NCBI GenBank assembly: GCA_010015655.1
Contig: ML976699.1
Span: 310,001 to 374,000, forward strand
Origin: Bimuria novae-zelandiae CBS 107.79
Taxonomy: Eukaryota; Ascomycota; Dothideomycetes; Pleosporales; Didymosphaeriaceae
DNA length: 64,000 nt
Direction of reading: 5' to 3'
Positions 1 to 11,830 of the stretch are shown here, piece by piece (the first letter of the stretch is position 1; every line of letters begins with the position of its first letter). The notes beneath the pieces were generated by a model that saw nothing but the letters and a program-made list of their open reading frames with translations, was not told the origin of the DNA and did no database searches. The translations under genes were made by a program, and so were the position numbers.

Positions 1-3000
1 AACAGAAGATGCCTGCAACGAAGGCTCAATAATAGAAGCGCTCACCGAAGATCCGCCATCGGGAAGAGGGGTGCCCATGGCGCAAGGCTGAACCAGGTTG
101 TGGACGGCCGGGGAGAGGTCGTGGCGAGCGGCATCGACGAGCGAAGAGGCGCAGTCGTGCAGGCGACTGTTTTTCGCGTAGAAAGGACACTGTCCCTGGC
201 TTCGCGAAGGGAGGGTTGTGGTGTATGAAGCATGGAGTGTTGCCAGGCTGACAACTACCTATGGTACCCCTCGCGCTTTCCACACGTACTCCAATAGGCG
301 TTGTTGGAAGGAGCCTCATCATCGCGTACGCTCAGCCCGCTCAGTCCGCACACAAGCTTTTCTTTTATCGTCTTCTACGACCTGAACACATATCGCGTCA
401 CCCAAACCTATACTCACCGGTCTAGTGCTGCCGGTGAAACCCCCCTCCTCCCCTCCCCCATCCCCTCCTCCTCCGGCCCATCTGACGCCCGTGTCGCCTC
501 TTGGACGTCTCTCCTTCTGGATGAGGCTATTTATGACAGCTCACCACGTCAAAGTTACTTACAGGCGCGCAGACAGGTCGCTGAAGAAAATAAATGAGAA
601 GCTTGAAGGTCGCCTCGCGAGAGTTTGCCCGTTCAATGATTGAAAATCAACTCACATAGGGGAGAAGAGAAATATCAGAGCCTACGACTACAAAATCCAA
701 GCCGCGTTGATTATATTCATCAAAGGTGAGGCGTAATGAACGATTCCACATCTTGTCCATTACAGGAACCGCCAACTCGTAGAGGGCGTTGAACAACACT
801 TGCGGCATTCGGCCGGTAGACGTACATGAAGCGTACAGAGCCAGTGCACCATCACTGAGCGCCAGGCCATCGCATCACAAGAACCAGAATACCACTACAC
901 AGAGACCAGCGCCTCGCAAGCAAACCGCTGCAAGACAGCAGATCAAGCTGTAAGAGAATGCATGTACCCTCCAATGCTCATCGCAACGCCAACTATCGGC
1001 GCAACGACTTCGCATCGGAGGTACCACCGCCCAAGCTTCAGGCGATGGCTTTCTGCTCTAGCTTCTATGTCCACACTCGTTCGACCGTAGGGCATAACGT
1101 ACTGACGAGCTCTAGCTAATTAGAAGCAAATACCACGAGCGCAACAGCGATGATCACACACAACTGCTGGCTGCGGTAGTCTCGCGTCCATGCCGGATAG
1201 CGAGTATCTCTCAGCTTTCTTCGTAGACCTAGACAGCGCGAAGGAACCACCCAACGGCGTGAAAGGAAGACGACGGAGAGATGTAGTTCAACCCCCCGAC
1301 GGAACACATAAGCCCCCAGAACCCACAACGTCAACTCCTTGGCGTTCGCCGAAGGGACTGCACCATGTATCGGCGAAGATACTGATGCTGGACGATTTCC
1401 GCACGTAGGGACGTCGGACATACTCATGTCTCACCTGGCCGAGTACATGATAAAGTGCCCGTGTCTCATGCGACTTTCATGAGCCCGCTAACATCGAACG
1501 ATCGATGTTGTGATGCAAATCATTGCGAAGTGGCTGCAACTTATAGCTCACTAAGCTGGCAATCACTACGGTAAACAATCCAGATGTGTCGGCCGTCAGC
1601 GACACGATCCTATGCTAGGATCTGACCCAATGCTAGGATCTGGTGCAATGCACCTCTCATCTTGCTGCGCGTTTCCAACCAGATCACGGGTGCCTTCACG
1701 CAAATGCCAGGACCTTTCGATCTGTCAGAAACGCCAATTGCGAATCCATATCTGTGGCTTCTTCCACCAGGGCCGCCCATAAAGATTGCCAGACATGCGC
1801 CTGGCCTCGATATGCTCAGCTCACCCGGTGGCGGGAGCTTCTCCCCTGCGATAAAGGACCGCGATTGTCAAAAAGCGGGTGCACGGCTGCTTGCGCGTGC
1901 GACGGCTGGATGCTATATTTTCAACGAAGTCATCTTCGACTCGTGATTCGCACCTCTGACTCTGAGTGGACCATCTTTTCTGGCTGCAGGTAGGATTCCA
2001 CGACTCTTGCTCCGGGTGGCACCTCTGGCTCTGACATGTTCAATCAAACGACAAGCTTTGGGCGGGCAACGCGCCGCTGGCTCTTTGGGCAGATTCCAAT
2101 GGCTCTGGGTGGGACAAGACCTCGGGCATCTTAGACGGACCTAGTACCATGCGCTCTGGATGGGGATTCACACTTCTCGCTCTCGGTGATTTGTTCGAAG
2201 GGATTGACCCTACGGCGGGATCCGATCGGACCCGACTTCTCTCGGGACGTCTCCCGGTACATGTGCCCTGTGGCCTCTGGAACAGGTCCTTCCGTGGAAT
2301 GAACTTCCAGCGGGATTTGCAGCTATGCTGGACCTTTTCGAAAGCGGCGCATTATGTGCAGCCGTCCACATGGTAAACGGAGCTTTGGGTGTATCAACCG
2401 CCAAGCTTTCTCCCTCTGTGTGTGTGCACATGAGGAGCGATATCCTCAGGCGCCCCGAAGGGTTCTTCGGATAATGAGCGTCCAGGAATGTGTTCATTCA
2501 GCTGGGCTCGCTTGCTCGAGGAGTGTATTTACACATCCGTCGAGCAGTATGACCGATTGATGTTCCATCATCTCTCAGGTCTGATAGCTTCCTTCTGGAG
2601 TGCGTTCATGACACGTCCGTCGGGTGCATATCTGTTTGTGGTTTCACAACGCTCGCAGTCGGGGGCCAATCCGCTGGAGGCGCCGCTTCCTGTTGCGATG
2701 GGTCGCAGTGTCCATGATGCGTTGACGGCGGGGGGAAGGTGAAAATGAGCGTGATAGCGCGACGAGGAGCGAGCGCACCCGTCATGGTGAAAGGGTAGGT
2801 GAAGAAGGAGCGGGTGGCGGCGACGCAGGCAGCAGTTGAATAAATATACGTGGTGAGTTAGCGACAGATAACAAGTGAGCTGCTCAAGCGAGCAAAGGCA
2901 TGATGATGAGAGTTTCGTGGAGGGACGGAGGAATTTATAGGTCGGTGTTGTGGGAGGTTGGTGAGAGCCGCAATTTTGATAGAAGTGGAGCTTGTCGCGC

Positions 3001-3125
3001 TAAAGGTCTTGGCGATTCGAGCCGAGGCGCGTCATCGACATTCACACTCGAGAACAACGAGAGAGGTCAAAAGCACTTCCCACAAGGAGCTGCAGATGTA
3101 GCTACTTTCTCGAACAAACAACACC
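1..3125. other. intergenic DNA without a secure gene
   Basis: No reading frame here shows a recognisable domain, and the codon-like stretches are short and interrupted. One possible exception is a 63-codon minus-strand frame starting at 227-225 and ending at 42; it is followed by GTGAGC and, 35 nt on, TTGCAG, so it could be the first exon of a gene leaving the window at base 1. That is a guess. A short tandem duplication (about 19 bp, ATGCTAGGATCTG core) lies near 1614-1655. Between 1960 and 2200 phrases such as CTCTGGGTGG recur, possibly an old diverged repeat. Confidence 0.4.
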
Positions 3126-3876
3126 ATGGTAAAGTACCTCCTATTCATTCACTGAGCATGGACTAATTCAGTTAGCCTCCCAAACGCCGCGCGCCTCCCA
3201 GACGTCAAGCTGCGCCCAAGCCGCGTTCCAAACTCGCGAAAGATCACGGCTTAAGTGCAGACCAAGAAGCCGAGATTCGAGAAGCATTCAAGCTTTTTGC
3301 GGTAAAACGTCCCGATGTAGAGTATGCAGACTCGGATGAAGGCGACCTACGTAGAGAAGACGTGCGCCGGTGCTTAATGTATGATTCCTCCATATCACTA
3401 TACCGCTACATTAATATGCTAACAGCTCCTCTATCTCCCTAAATATTGCGCCCGCAAAGTCTGATCTCCCCGAGGTTCTTGAAATATTAGATCCCACGGA
3501 AAGCGGTTTCGCTCCTTTCGAAAACTTCCTATCTTACGCTGCCATCGTCTTTCAAGATACAGCCGAGTCTGGAGGAGACAATGACGACAACGACGACGAG
3601 GAGGAAGAGGAGGAATACGAAGAAGACCGTAACAATGAAAGCAACCCGGAAGAGGTTAGGGCAGCGTTCAGGCTCTTCACGCACGGTGGGTCAGGGCCTA
3701 TAACTCTAGCGCACTTGCGACGTGTGGCGAAGGAGTTGAAAGAGGACGTACCGGACGACGTGCTGAAGGACATGATACGTGAAGCGAACGGTGGTGTGAA
3801 GGGCAAGGATGTCGGTGGCGTAGAAGAAGAGGAGTTCGAGAGTGTGTTGAGGAGGGCCGGTGTGTCGTTTGGGTAA
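3126..3876 (+). CDS. centrin/calmodulin-like EF-hand protein with degenerate loops
   Basis: Three exons are inferred: 3126-3128 (only the ATG), 3176-3378 and 3426-3876, giving 218 residues in an unbroken frame. The N-terminus is basic and proline-rich (PPKRRAPPRRQ), followed by LSADQEAEIREAFKLF, the usual entry into the first EF-hand pair of centrins. The C-terminal half (VRAAFRLF...LRRVAKELKEDVPDDVLKDMIREA...EEEFESVL) follows the centrin C-lobe closely. Canonical DxDxDG calcium loops are missing at all four positions; loop 1 is enlarged and acidic, and an acidic linker (DDNDDEEEEEEYEED) joins the lobes. Centrins act at spindle pole bodies, in mRNA export (TREX-2) and with Rad4-type repair factors. 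The family is clear, but which role applies is not, and calcium binding is doubtful. A single-codon first exon is unusual but gives a natural N-terminus. Confidence 0.75.
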
Positions 3877-6800
3877 GGAAGCGGTGGCGATCACTGAAGA
3901 ATAGTGGCGGTGGATGTCGCCAATTTAGATACCCTTGCTATATGCTTTGTACTGACCGAGTACAGTCCATGGCGATAATTGCTACATGTGGCGTCTTACA
4001 TCTTCTGACTCGCACCAAATCGTGCTTTCCCACCGCAACAAGCCCAGCTTGCCACAACTCGCGCCCGCTTCATCTACAGGAATCCGCTATATGTGGAATT
4101 TGGCATTCTTCAACCCCAGAAATTCCTCTCCTCGGAAACCAGTCCGTTCCTTCCGCGACTCCTGACCTTCTTACTCTGGTGCTCCATTCCCGTCATCAAC
4201 ATACGATTTCGACAACGATGAACGCCGCACACCTGGAACCCTTCTCCACCAAACCTAGTGCCGAACCCGCGTCGCACCATAGGGTAAAGTGAAGAGCAGC
4301 AGCACAGCCGAAGTCTGGAATGCTATCGCTTTCTTCCTCATGGCACCACCATGCGACAATCGTTTTTGAAGTTTTAGACCCCACCCTCGCATGACAGTTC
4401 TCGCATTCAGTTTTAGAGCCAGAACAGCCGCCACATGGAATCGTATTAATGACACTTTTAGTCCTCCAATGGTGGCTGTATGGCCTACACCCGCGATCTG
4501 TAGTTCGTAGGTATACCTTTTTTAGTTCTCATTTTCAGCCACAGTCCATGTCTGCCTTCGTCCAACAATTTCCTCCCACCATGAGCCACTGGGTGCGATG
4601 TTTTGTTTTAGACTCTGGTTTCCACATGATGACGACTGGTTACGTTTGCAGACCACCTAGAGCCATCGCCATTTGCGACAGTCGATTCGATTTCCACATT
4701 CGCAGACAAGCCGCTGTAGCAGACCAGCAAGATCATACTAGCTAAAGAACAGCTACACAAGTACCCTTAAGCTCCCGGTCCCAGCGGTCCACATCCGAAT
4801 TTCCCGTAAAAAAGTTTAGACATCGTTCACTCCATTATATATTGCAGTCATACTTTGAAGAACGCAAGGAGGAGAATGCCATGTATTTTGCATACAGCCG
4901 GTTTTTAGTGTCCTCCGTCGGATCTTGTGGTGAAAGACCGCGGGGAAGAGCACTGCGTTCGAGGGATTTTTATGCTTCGAAGCAGGCTGGTCCTACTCGC
5001 CACATATAAGTGGACCGTGGACCTTTTAGAACCTTCCTCTCCATATAGGAGCCTGGAAAGGTATTTTGGGACCGCGAGGGGGCCGCCCATGCCATAGTAT
5101 GTTGTAGTATTTTAGTGTCCCAATGCCGGAACGAAGAGTAGTAAGGAGAAGAGGACAGAAGCAAAGATGAAGGTTTTTATATCCTGCGCTCGGGACCACC
5201 GACACGAGTTTGCGGTGTAAATTTTTGGACACAGCGTGCTTCCGATAGTGAGAAAGTGTGCGTTATTTAGAGCATGCAAAGAAGCAGAATCATAAGTTGT
5301 GTTTGGGGGATTTTTTTTTAGAGCACCGGTGAGATCGCTGTGGTTGGACCTCCCAGAGATCAAGACAGTGGATAGAGTGAGTGGATAAAAGACTCCTGGA
5401 GCAGCAGCTCCCCATGCTTCAAGATGTATTTGCTTTGAATTTATTCGAATCCGATGCCGGGAAGACACAGAATGCTTGCACGGTCACTTTGAATGAACAA
5501 TCAACGTGCACAAGGCCCCGGATTGAAGCTAAAGCACAGGGAACAACGCACCCAACATAGCGTCGTCACCTCATGTTTTTTTCTTTAGTCCGGGCTGAAG
5601 TCCCTCATCCACCCGCACATGTTCCACTTCGTCCTGTCTTTATGTACGCAGAAGACTTCCGTCACCGACATCAACGCTTCGCTTAACACTTTTGGTTGGT
5701 TTGTCGGTCCTTGAGGTCTGCTCTTCTGCACATAGTCTTGTAGTGCGGTGTTTTCCAGACGAGCGCACGCACAGCATGCCATGGAATAGGAAGAGATTTG
5801 AGAAGCTCACAGCGGAAGCACATAAAATACTACCTTGCGGATTTTTCTAAGCGTTTCAGGAGAGCAGACGGCACATGCGGTTCGCATCCCGGGCTTCTTT
5901 GGTTGGCTTGTTGGCCCTCGAGGTCTGGTCTCCTGCCACATATATCGAACTCGTCAAAATTTCGAGACGAGCGCACGCACGGCATCAAAAGTGTTCCCGT
6001 AAAATGGAAACACTCGACGCAGAAGCTCATATATTGATTCGATATTGGTTTTGCTACAAGCGTTGTCAAGGAGCGGACGACCCATGCGCTGCAGGCGCCA
6101 TTCTTTAAGCCACGATGAGCGGTCCCGCTTCTCTGAATTTCAACGAAGGAAGGGTGCGGACGACATAAGCTTCCTTTGCGTCCCTTTTTAGCCACCAAGA
6201 GAGTTGGATAGGAAAGGGAACGCCGCATGTTCATAGGACCTCTCGCTTGAGATAGATTGGATCGGTTAGAAGAGCAAGGAGGCGAGTCAGAAGGTGGGAA
6301 GAAGCAGAGAAAGCGTAGAAGAGGGTCTAGAAATTACTTCGCGAGCTTTAGAAGGACTGAACTTCTCGGTAAGCTGGCTAAGGAGGATTGCGCCAGCGTC
6401 GGAAACAGCGGCCTTATCCCTAGAGAGCTCAGTCTTCTCGAGTTAGCAGCTAGGCGACCGCGACGGGGACAAGGCTTCCTCCATCTCGTTATCAGAATCA
6501 ACGGCACGCCTCTAACGCTTAGGAGTCCTCGTCGTGCGGCTATTGCGCGAAGGGCCGGCCATCTTATCGGAACGGGGAGAGGAATTGGATCACGAAATTG
6601 GAGAAGACTAGGCCAAAGCGAGACGTTGCAGCGCACGAAGTTGAGATGAGAAAAGAGAGAGCATGAAAGAGTGAGGTTCAGAAGCTGGGCGAGAAGCGAT
6701 TTTGTGTCTCCTGCTCCAAGACTCATATATCCGCGAGACCACGAATTTTGAAGGTTATGGTGTTCTGTGGGTTTCCCGCACCACATTTTCTTGCACGGTG

Positions 6801-8599
6801 GTACTTTCGGACAAGGAAAAGGAAGTCAAGGCACATAGGTGCATCAACTGGTTGCTTTGGTGCTCGGACCGTCTCGTCTCCAGCCATATAAGTGGATAGA
6901 TTAGCTTTTGGCACGATACCGCAGATCTATGGTGCCGCGTAATGCTCGCCTACTAGAGAAAGCGATCGTCTTGGTGCCGGGAGAGGGAAGAGTGAGCACG
7001 TGGACTTGCTTTTCCTGCGATTTCGAAAAGGCGAGTGAGCTTAGGTCCTGCAAAGAAGGTTGAGACAGTGAGACTTTTAAAGGAAGTGGTAGAGTGCGAG
7101 GACAGGAATCAACCGGGGGGACATACGACCGTTCTTGGGCGCTTTAGATGGACACATGTCTTCTCGACGTCCTCGTGCTCCATGCAAGGATATCATAGTG
7201 CATTTAACCCCCCACGAAAACACACCGGACATTCGTCATTCTGTAACGAATTTTGGTCCCCACGGGAGAAGTGCAAGAGGGTGAGCAGACGGAGAACCCG
7301 AGAAAATGAGAGTCTTTATGTCCGGTTTCCGACCTAGTGATCCGGAACAAAGACTTTTAGAGAATACTAGTAGTCAAGTCACTCCGTACTCCATAAGATA
7401 CTTGTACAATGGTTTTAAACCACAGAGAAGTCGCAGACATAAACCATCTGTGGAAAGTTTTCTAGGCGAGCACCACATATGGTACTGTTCAACACATTTT
7501 CGATAGGATATATCCTCAAGCCCTCCCTATACTCCATCAAATGCTTCTCGTTGCCTTTTTAGACAACAGAGAAGACGGGGGCATCGGGCGCTGTTATCAC
7601 GCTTTTTCGACAGGAATTATCCTCAAGTCAACTCAACTCCCCCTGCCATATAACGCTCCGGCGTTGTTTTTCAGACTGCAGCGAAGCAGCGCACACATCT
7701 CAATCGTGTTGTAATTGTAGTCCCGCCCAAGCGCTGCGCCAGTGTGAAAAGAAGGCGTCCCAAGCGAGCATGCGGGGTTGAATCCATTGTTTCGGACTCA
7801 TTCCCAGTCAAAAGGTGTGGTCTCGTTTTCAGACCCTGGCGAAAAAGAGAACATGAAAGTATCGACCGCATTATTTTGCTCCTCCCAAAGCTACGCCGGC
7901 GTAAAAGAACGACTTCTCGAGAGCCAGCATCTGGTTCTTGTTTCTTGAACTTTCGCCTCGCTCACAGTCCAACATGTGTCTTCCCACAGCGATTTTTGGA
8001 CTCTGCGCCCATGAGTCCCGCAGAGCATAGATTTTAGACCACACAGAACCAGTCCACGTCACAGCTTATCCATGTACTTTTAGTCTCTCACCAAGGAGAT
8101 GATGTATAAGTGTGACGAGCAAAGGAGACAGTGAAGACGCGGTATTTATACCCTAGCGCACACCATCCCGTCTCCCCTCGCAAGACAACATGCGTCAGCT
8201 GTACTACATGCTCTTCAACCGCGCACTCTAAAGCCATGGATTTTCAGGGTTAGTTTTGAAGGCCCCACCTTCCGCGTGCAAACCATAATGATGGTAGCCA
8301 GCATCTCACCCTCTTTCCAAGGTCCCACCACTGTCACCACGCGCCCTCTATCCTTCAGGCCAAATGCCATGCGGATGGACAGCTCGAGAAAATCGTATGA
8401 TAGCACAGGTTTTTCAAGGCACGTCTATGGATAGAGCACCGCCCTAGGCACATCTGCCGAAGCCGCCTTAAGGGGCAGACAACTCTAGCGGCAGCCCTCA
8501 CGCAGAGGTACGAACATCGGATTTCTATAACATCACAGTGCGTCGGACGTACACAGGCCTGCGTGCGCCAACTGCGTAACCCAAAACCCAGCCTCCAGC
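3877..8599. repeat. gene-free repeat island 1 (TTTTAGAC family)
   Basis: No gene is visible over 4.7 kb. From about 4370 to 8110 the sequence carries many copies of a diverged motif around TTTTAGAC or TTTTAGTC, usually followed by a CCTCC-like stretch, CCATG or CCACAT, and elsewhere by GAGCGCACA. Clear instances start at 4372, 4606, 7557 and 8032, with variants near 4410, 4455, 4893, 5020, 5110, 5318, 5583, 6187 and 8076. A better-preserved pair lies at 5694-5777 and 5901-5984 (offset 207 bp; both begin GGTTGG, contain GAGGTCTG and end ACGAGCGCACGCAC). The same family fills 43.0-46.0 kb. The rest, 3877-4370 and 8110-8599, shows nothing I can name. Confidence 0.6.
6300..6562 (-). pseudogene. 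possible fossil coding fragment inside repeat island 1
   Basis: Reading the minus strand from an ATG at 6562-6560, one frame keeps protein-like composition (MAGPSRNSRTTRTPKR, then RRAVDSDNEMEEALSPSRSP, then KTELSRDKAAVSDAGAILLSQ) for about 85 codons, broken by only two stops (TAG after KR, TAA after SC). Both stops are one C-to-T change from Gln codons. The low-complexity basic/acidic opening followed by a helical segment looks like the start of a nuclear or transposon protein, but I do not recognise the family. The opposite strand is open too (6257-6649), so chance openness in GC-rich DNA is a real alternative. Confidence 0.25.
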
Positions 8600-10128
8600 C
8601 TACGACCACTCCTTGAAGCTCTTTTGCCTCTGCCTACTGTTCCACTGCAGCGTCCTCGAAATACTATCGATCCAATCCTTGCTCCTCCTATCCAGCGGCA
8701 GCACGCTCGGAAACGGAAACCTGCTCGCGCTGATCGTCACGTAATCTCCCGGTTTCAGCTCCACGCGCTCTCTCCCGTCGAAACTCGCCCATGAGCTCGT
8801 TCTCGCGTCGTAAGGGACTCCGGCGCGTAGGACGATAGTGTCGGGTAAAATGATGGGGCGGAAAGAGAGCGTGTGAGCGCAGATGGCTGTTACTAGTATG
8901 ACAGGGTTGTCGGGGTGGCACAATGATCCTCCGGCAGCGAGGTTGTAGGCTGTGCTTCCGGTCGGCGTGGAGACGCAGACGCCGTCGGCCTGTACGGTGG
9001 TGAAGTGTTCGTCGTCGCCGAAGAGCTCGATGCTCGACATGGTCGGATTGGGCCCTCGGTCTACGACGACTTCGTTTAGAATATTGTGAGTTCCGTCGGG
9101 GCGGTGCGTGTGGTGGTCTTCGCTTTCATCGCCGATGAGCTCTTCGACGAGGTCACGCGGGCCGGTGTCGCGATGCTGCGAGCGCATTATCGTCGCTTCG
9201 AAGCGCAGTCGCAGGCTTACGGTGATGCCTTCGTCAAATGCGCGCGAAATGGTGAAAGAATAGTTCTCGTAATCAAACTTAGTGAGGAAGCCGAGTGAGC
9301 CGAGGGAGAAGGCGAGGACCGGGGGAACGACGCGCTGGAACAGCCACGACGCGTAGAGGACGGTTCCATCGCCCCCGAGCTACAGCAATCAGTTTCGTGG
9401 ATCATGTGCGAGAAGGAATATCCTCACCGCTAGCACGATATCGAAAGTCTGCGGTTTGTCGTGACAGAGCTCATTGGTCCAAAACCTCAACCGTCCCTTA
9501 TACGAAGGGTTCGAGTCGAACAACCCCTTTGCGTCGAACAGCTTGTTGTGTTCTAACGTGTCCTCAACGTAAACCCTGTACGACTCGTCCTTTGTCAAAA
9601 GCCAGTCGGTGGTCTCGCGCGTGTGCTTGATCAGCGTCTCGTCGTGCGCTTTTGCGAGTATGAAGATGTTCTTCACATGCAGCCGTATGCGTATCTGTGC
9701 CAGCTTCTTAGACAGCTCTCTGATACCAAAGGCCATATCCGATATCTGCTTCTTCGTCAAGAGACGCGAATGCTCCGAAGCTTCGGCGTTGTTGTGCGGG
9801 TCCTTGTCTAGCACGCGCTCCTGCGCCAGGCCCTCGTATGACGCGCTTTGGTCCCGTTGCGCGATGCCATCGCGCTTCTCAAGGAGGGTATGCACGAAGC
9901 ATTGCGTTCTTTGGCGCTGATGCGGCGGCCGAGGCGCTACCGCCGGCACAAGTGAGGATTTGCGTCGTCGTATGTCGTTGGATTCGAAGACAACCTAGAT
10001 TGGTTAGCTTGGCTAGCAGAGGGTGAAGGGTCGAAGCACCTCTAATTGCCCTTCATGGTCGCTATTTACACTGTTGTTGTCGCGGTCTCCAGCGTCGCCC
10101 TCAGAGTGGATGTTAGCCTGGAGAACAT
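8600..10128 (-). CDS. NAD(+) kinase
   Basis: Three exons on the minus strand: 10128-10072, 9994-9428 and 9379-8600; 467 residues with phase-0 junctions. It phosphorylates NAD+ (possibly NADH) to NADP(H) with ATP. The diagnostic GGDGT motif lies at about residues 210-214, created exactly across the second intron (DIVLA / LGGDGTVLYAS), followed by PPVLAFSLGSLGFLTKFD, the NE-x-V segment (NILNEVVVDRG) and the substrate loop CVSTPTGSTAYNLAAGG. These match the fungal Utr1/Yef1 group, cytosolic enzymes. The first intron ends with a CTAAC branch site followed by CTAG. The 19-residue first exon is the least certain part. The Mg-chelatase-like gene lies 300 bp upstream on the same strand. Confidence 0.93.
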
Positions 10129-10429
10129 GATGACGCAAGGGGTGTTCGTGTTACCTCGGCGGGAACCTGTGGTTCCGCTTTAGAGAATTGGTCAGAAAAG
10201 TATTCCAAACTCATATCGGCGGTAAGAAGAGTTATGGATGGCAAGCGAGCGTACAGTTCTCCTGGAACAATGCGCGAATTTGAGTGCGAGGTACGGAACC
10301 AACGCGCAGCGTAGCGTGAACGCGGGGCCCAATGATTCCGCCCCGCGCTAGCCAAACATGTGATGACATCAGCCTGGTGCATGGTTATTCACCCCTGGGT
10401 GAGCTTTGTAAAGATTTGATAATCCATGC
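10129..10429. promoter_or_regulatory. spacer and probable promoter of the NAD kinase gene
   Basis: This 301-bp gap separates the end of the Mg-chelatase-like gene from the NAD kinase start on the same strand, so it should hold the terminator of the first and the promoter of the second. I see no TATA box or named operator in it. Confidence 0.3.
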
Positions 10430-11830
10430 TTATAGTGGTACCTCAACCGACTGCAGCACCTCCTCGACAACATCATCCGGCGTGACTCCCTCGAGAACCG
10501 CCTTGACAGCATCCAGCGAGCTTCCCCATTGCATACTTCGCTCGTTCTCTGGCGAGGTGATCTGGATTCTGTGTGGGTATATTTTTCGGGCTGCAAGCGC
10601 TACCAGGGCAGGTGTGATGTAGGAGAGTCCATGTAGTGGTGCAAGGGCACTGGCCACATTAGCTCATGCTCAACAGTTAAGATTTAGAAACTCACTGCGA
10701 TAGAAGGCTGAAATGTCGCGTAGCCATGGCTGATATACCTCCTCCTACTGCTCGATGAAGTCTCATGAAAACGACAATGTTATGGAGATAGGCTCTCACT
10801 TCGGTACTGATGCGGACCTTGGCTACGAGATCAGAGAGCTCTGCAAGATCCTGGCACATGTCAGGTTTTGAAAGACCAAGAGACGTGATAAACGTACCGC
10901 TGCTGAAAATACCACAGGGCCGTCTCGATGCTCATAGGTCTCCGGATGGGACCGGACAACTGAGGAAGTCGACGCATCATCTTCGTAGATGCGCCCTTTT
11001 CTCTGCAGCTCTTCGAGGTTTGGCAGACCATCCTCTAGCTGGTGCTTGTGGGATATGCAAATATGGTCACTCTGTGTTGCATGAGAACGTGCTTTGCAGG
11101 TTCTACTTCGGGCGACTTACTAAGTGCAGTGATAGAGGCGCTGTCCCAACAGCGTTCAGCGCGATGAAAAGAAATGGTTTCGGCGCCGCGTGCACAGCGG
11201 TTCTGGTATAGTTTCTCTTTCCACGTATGAGCTGCGAGAGCGTTAAAATGTATTCTTGCAGGGTGATGTACTGTTCACGCGGTACCTCAAGGGCTTGAAT
11301 CTGAACCTGGTTGCTTGCTTGGTTGAGGTTCTTCGCAACGACAAGATTTGCAATCCTCCGACTATCCAGCCGTGTGAATGGTCGAGCGGACCTTGGCACT
11401 CGCTCGTTGGATTTCTGCGACGGGCCCTGTGAAAACTAGCACATGTCAGCGCTCGATTACTGTTGCATCCTCCAGCCTAAACGCATACATCACCTCTCGG
11501 ATTGTCATTCACTGAACCGAAATAGTCCTCATCCTCTCCACCCACTAGAATACCCGTCCCGAATTCGTCTAAAGTGGTGCTCTCCGAGCATTCAAGCACC
11601 GCCCATGTCAAACCAAAGACATTCTTCGCAACCTGCTCCTTTTAGCAACGTATCCGCAGTTGCATATGCGGATAGCGTACCAGCCTAATCTCCTGATCTA
11701 TTTCATCCAGCGATTGCTTTTCGGCTTCGATGATGCAATGTTGTTCTGTAATTAGGCAGAGTAGCGCGGCGAGCTCGATGTCACTCAAAGCCTGCACTTT
11801 GTCCTCGATGAGGTGGCTCGGCTCGTCCAT
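10430..11830 (-). CDS. fungal magnesium-chelatase-like (ChlI-type) protein
   Basis: Seven short exons on the minus strand: 11830-11681, 11638-11489, 11426-11286, 11231-11121, 11044-10898, 10850-10696 and 10649-10430. They join without a stop into 357 residues. The opening VQALSDIELAALLCLITEQH, the segment VVAKNLNQASNQVQIQALEL, the stretch RTAVHAAPKPFLFIAL and the tail PEDGLPNLEEL-like (here HQLEDGLPNLEEL) are typical of the fungal proteins annotated as magnesium chelatases, relatives of MoxR/ChlI AAA ATPases. I see no Walker A loop, so ATPase activity is unlikely. Fungi make no chlorophyll; the function is unknown. The segment between SLHL and HQLEDG is shorter than I expect for the family, perhaps because the fourth splice site is misplaced. 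The assignment rests on remembered family patterns. Confidence 0.7.

Noticed and set aside
6334..6786. 150-residue open frame on the minus strand in repeat island 1
   Set aside because: It has no recognisable domain and a composition like translated repeat; another frame on the same strand looks more protein-like.
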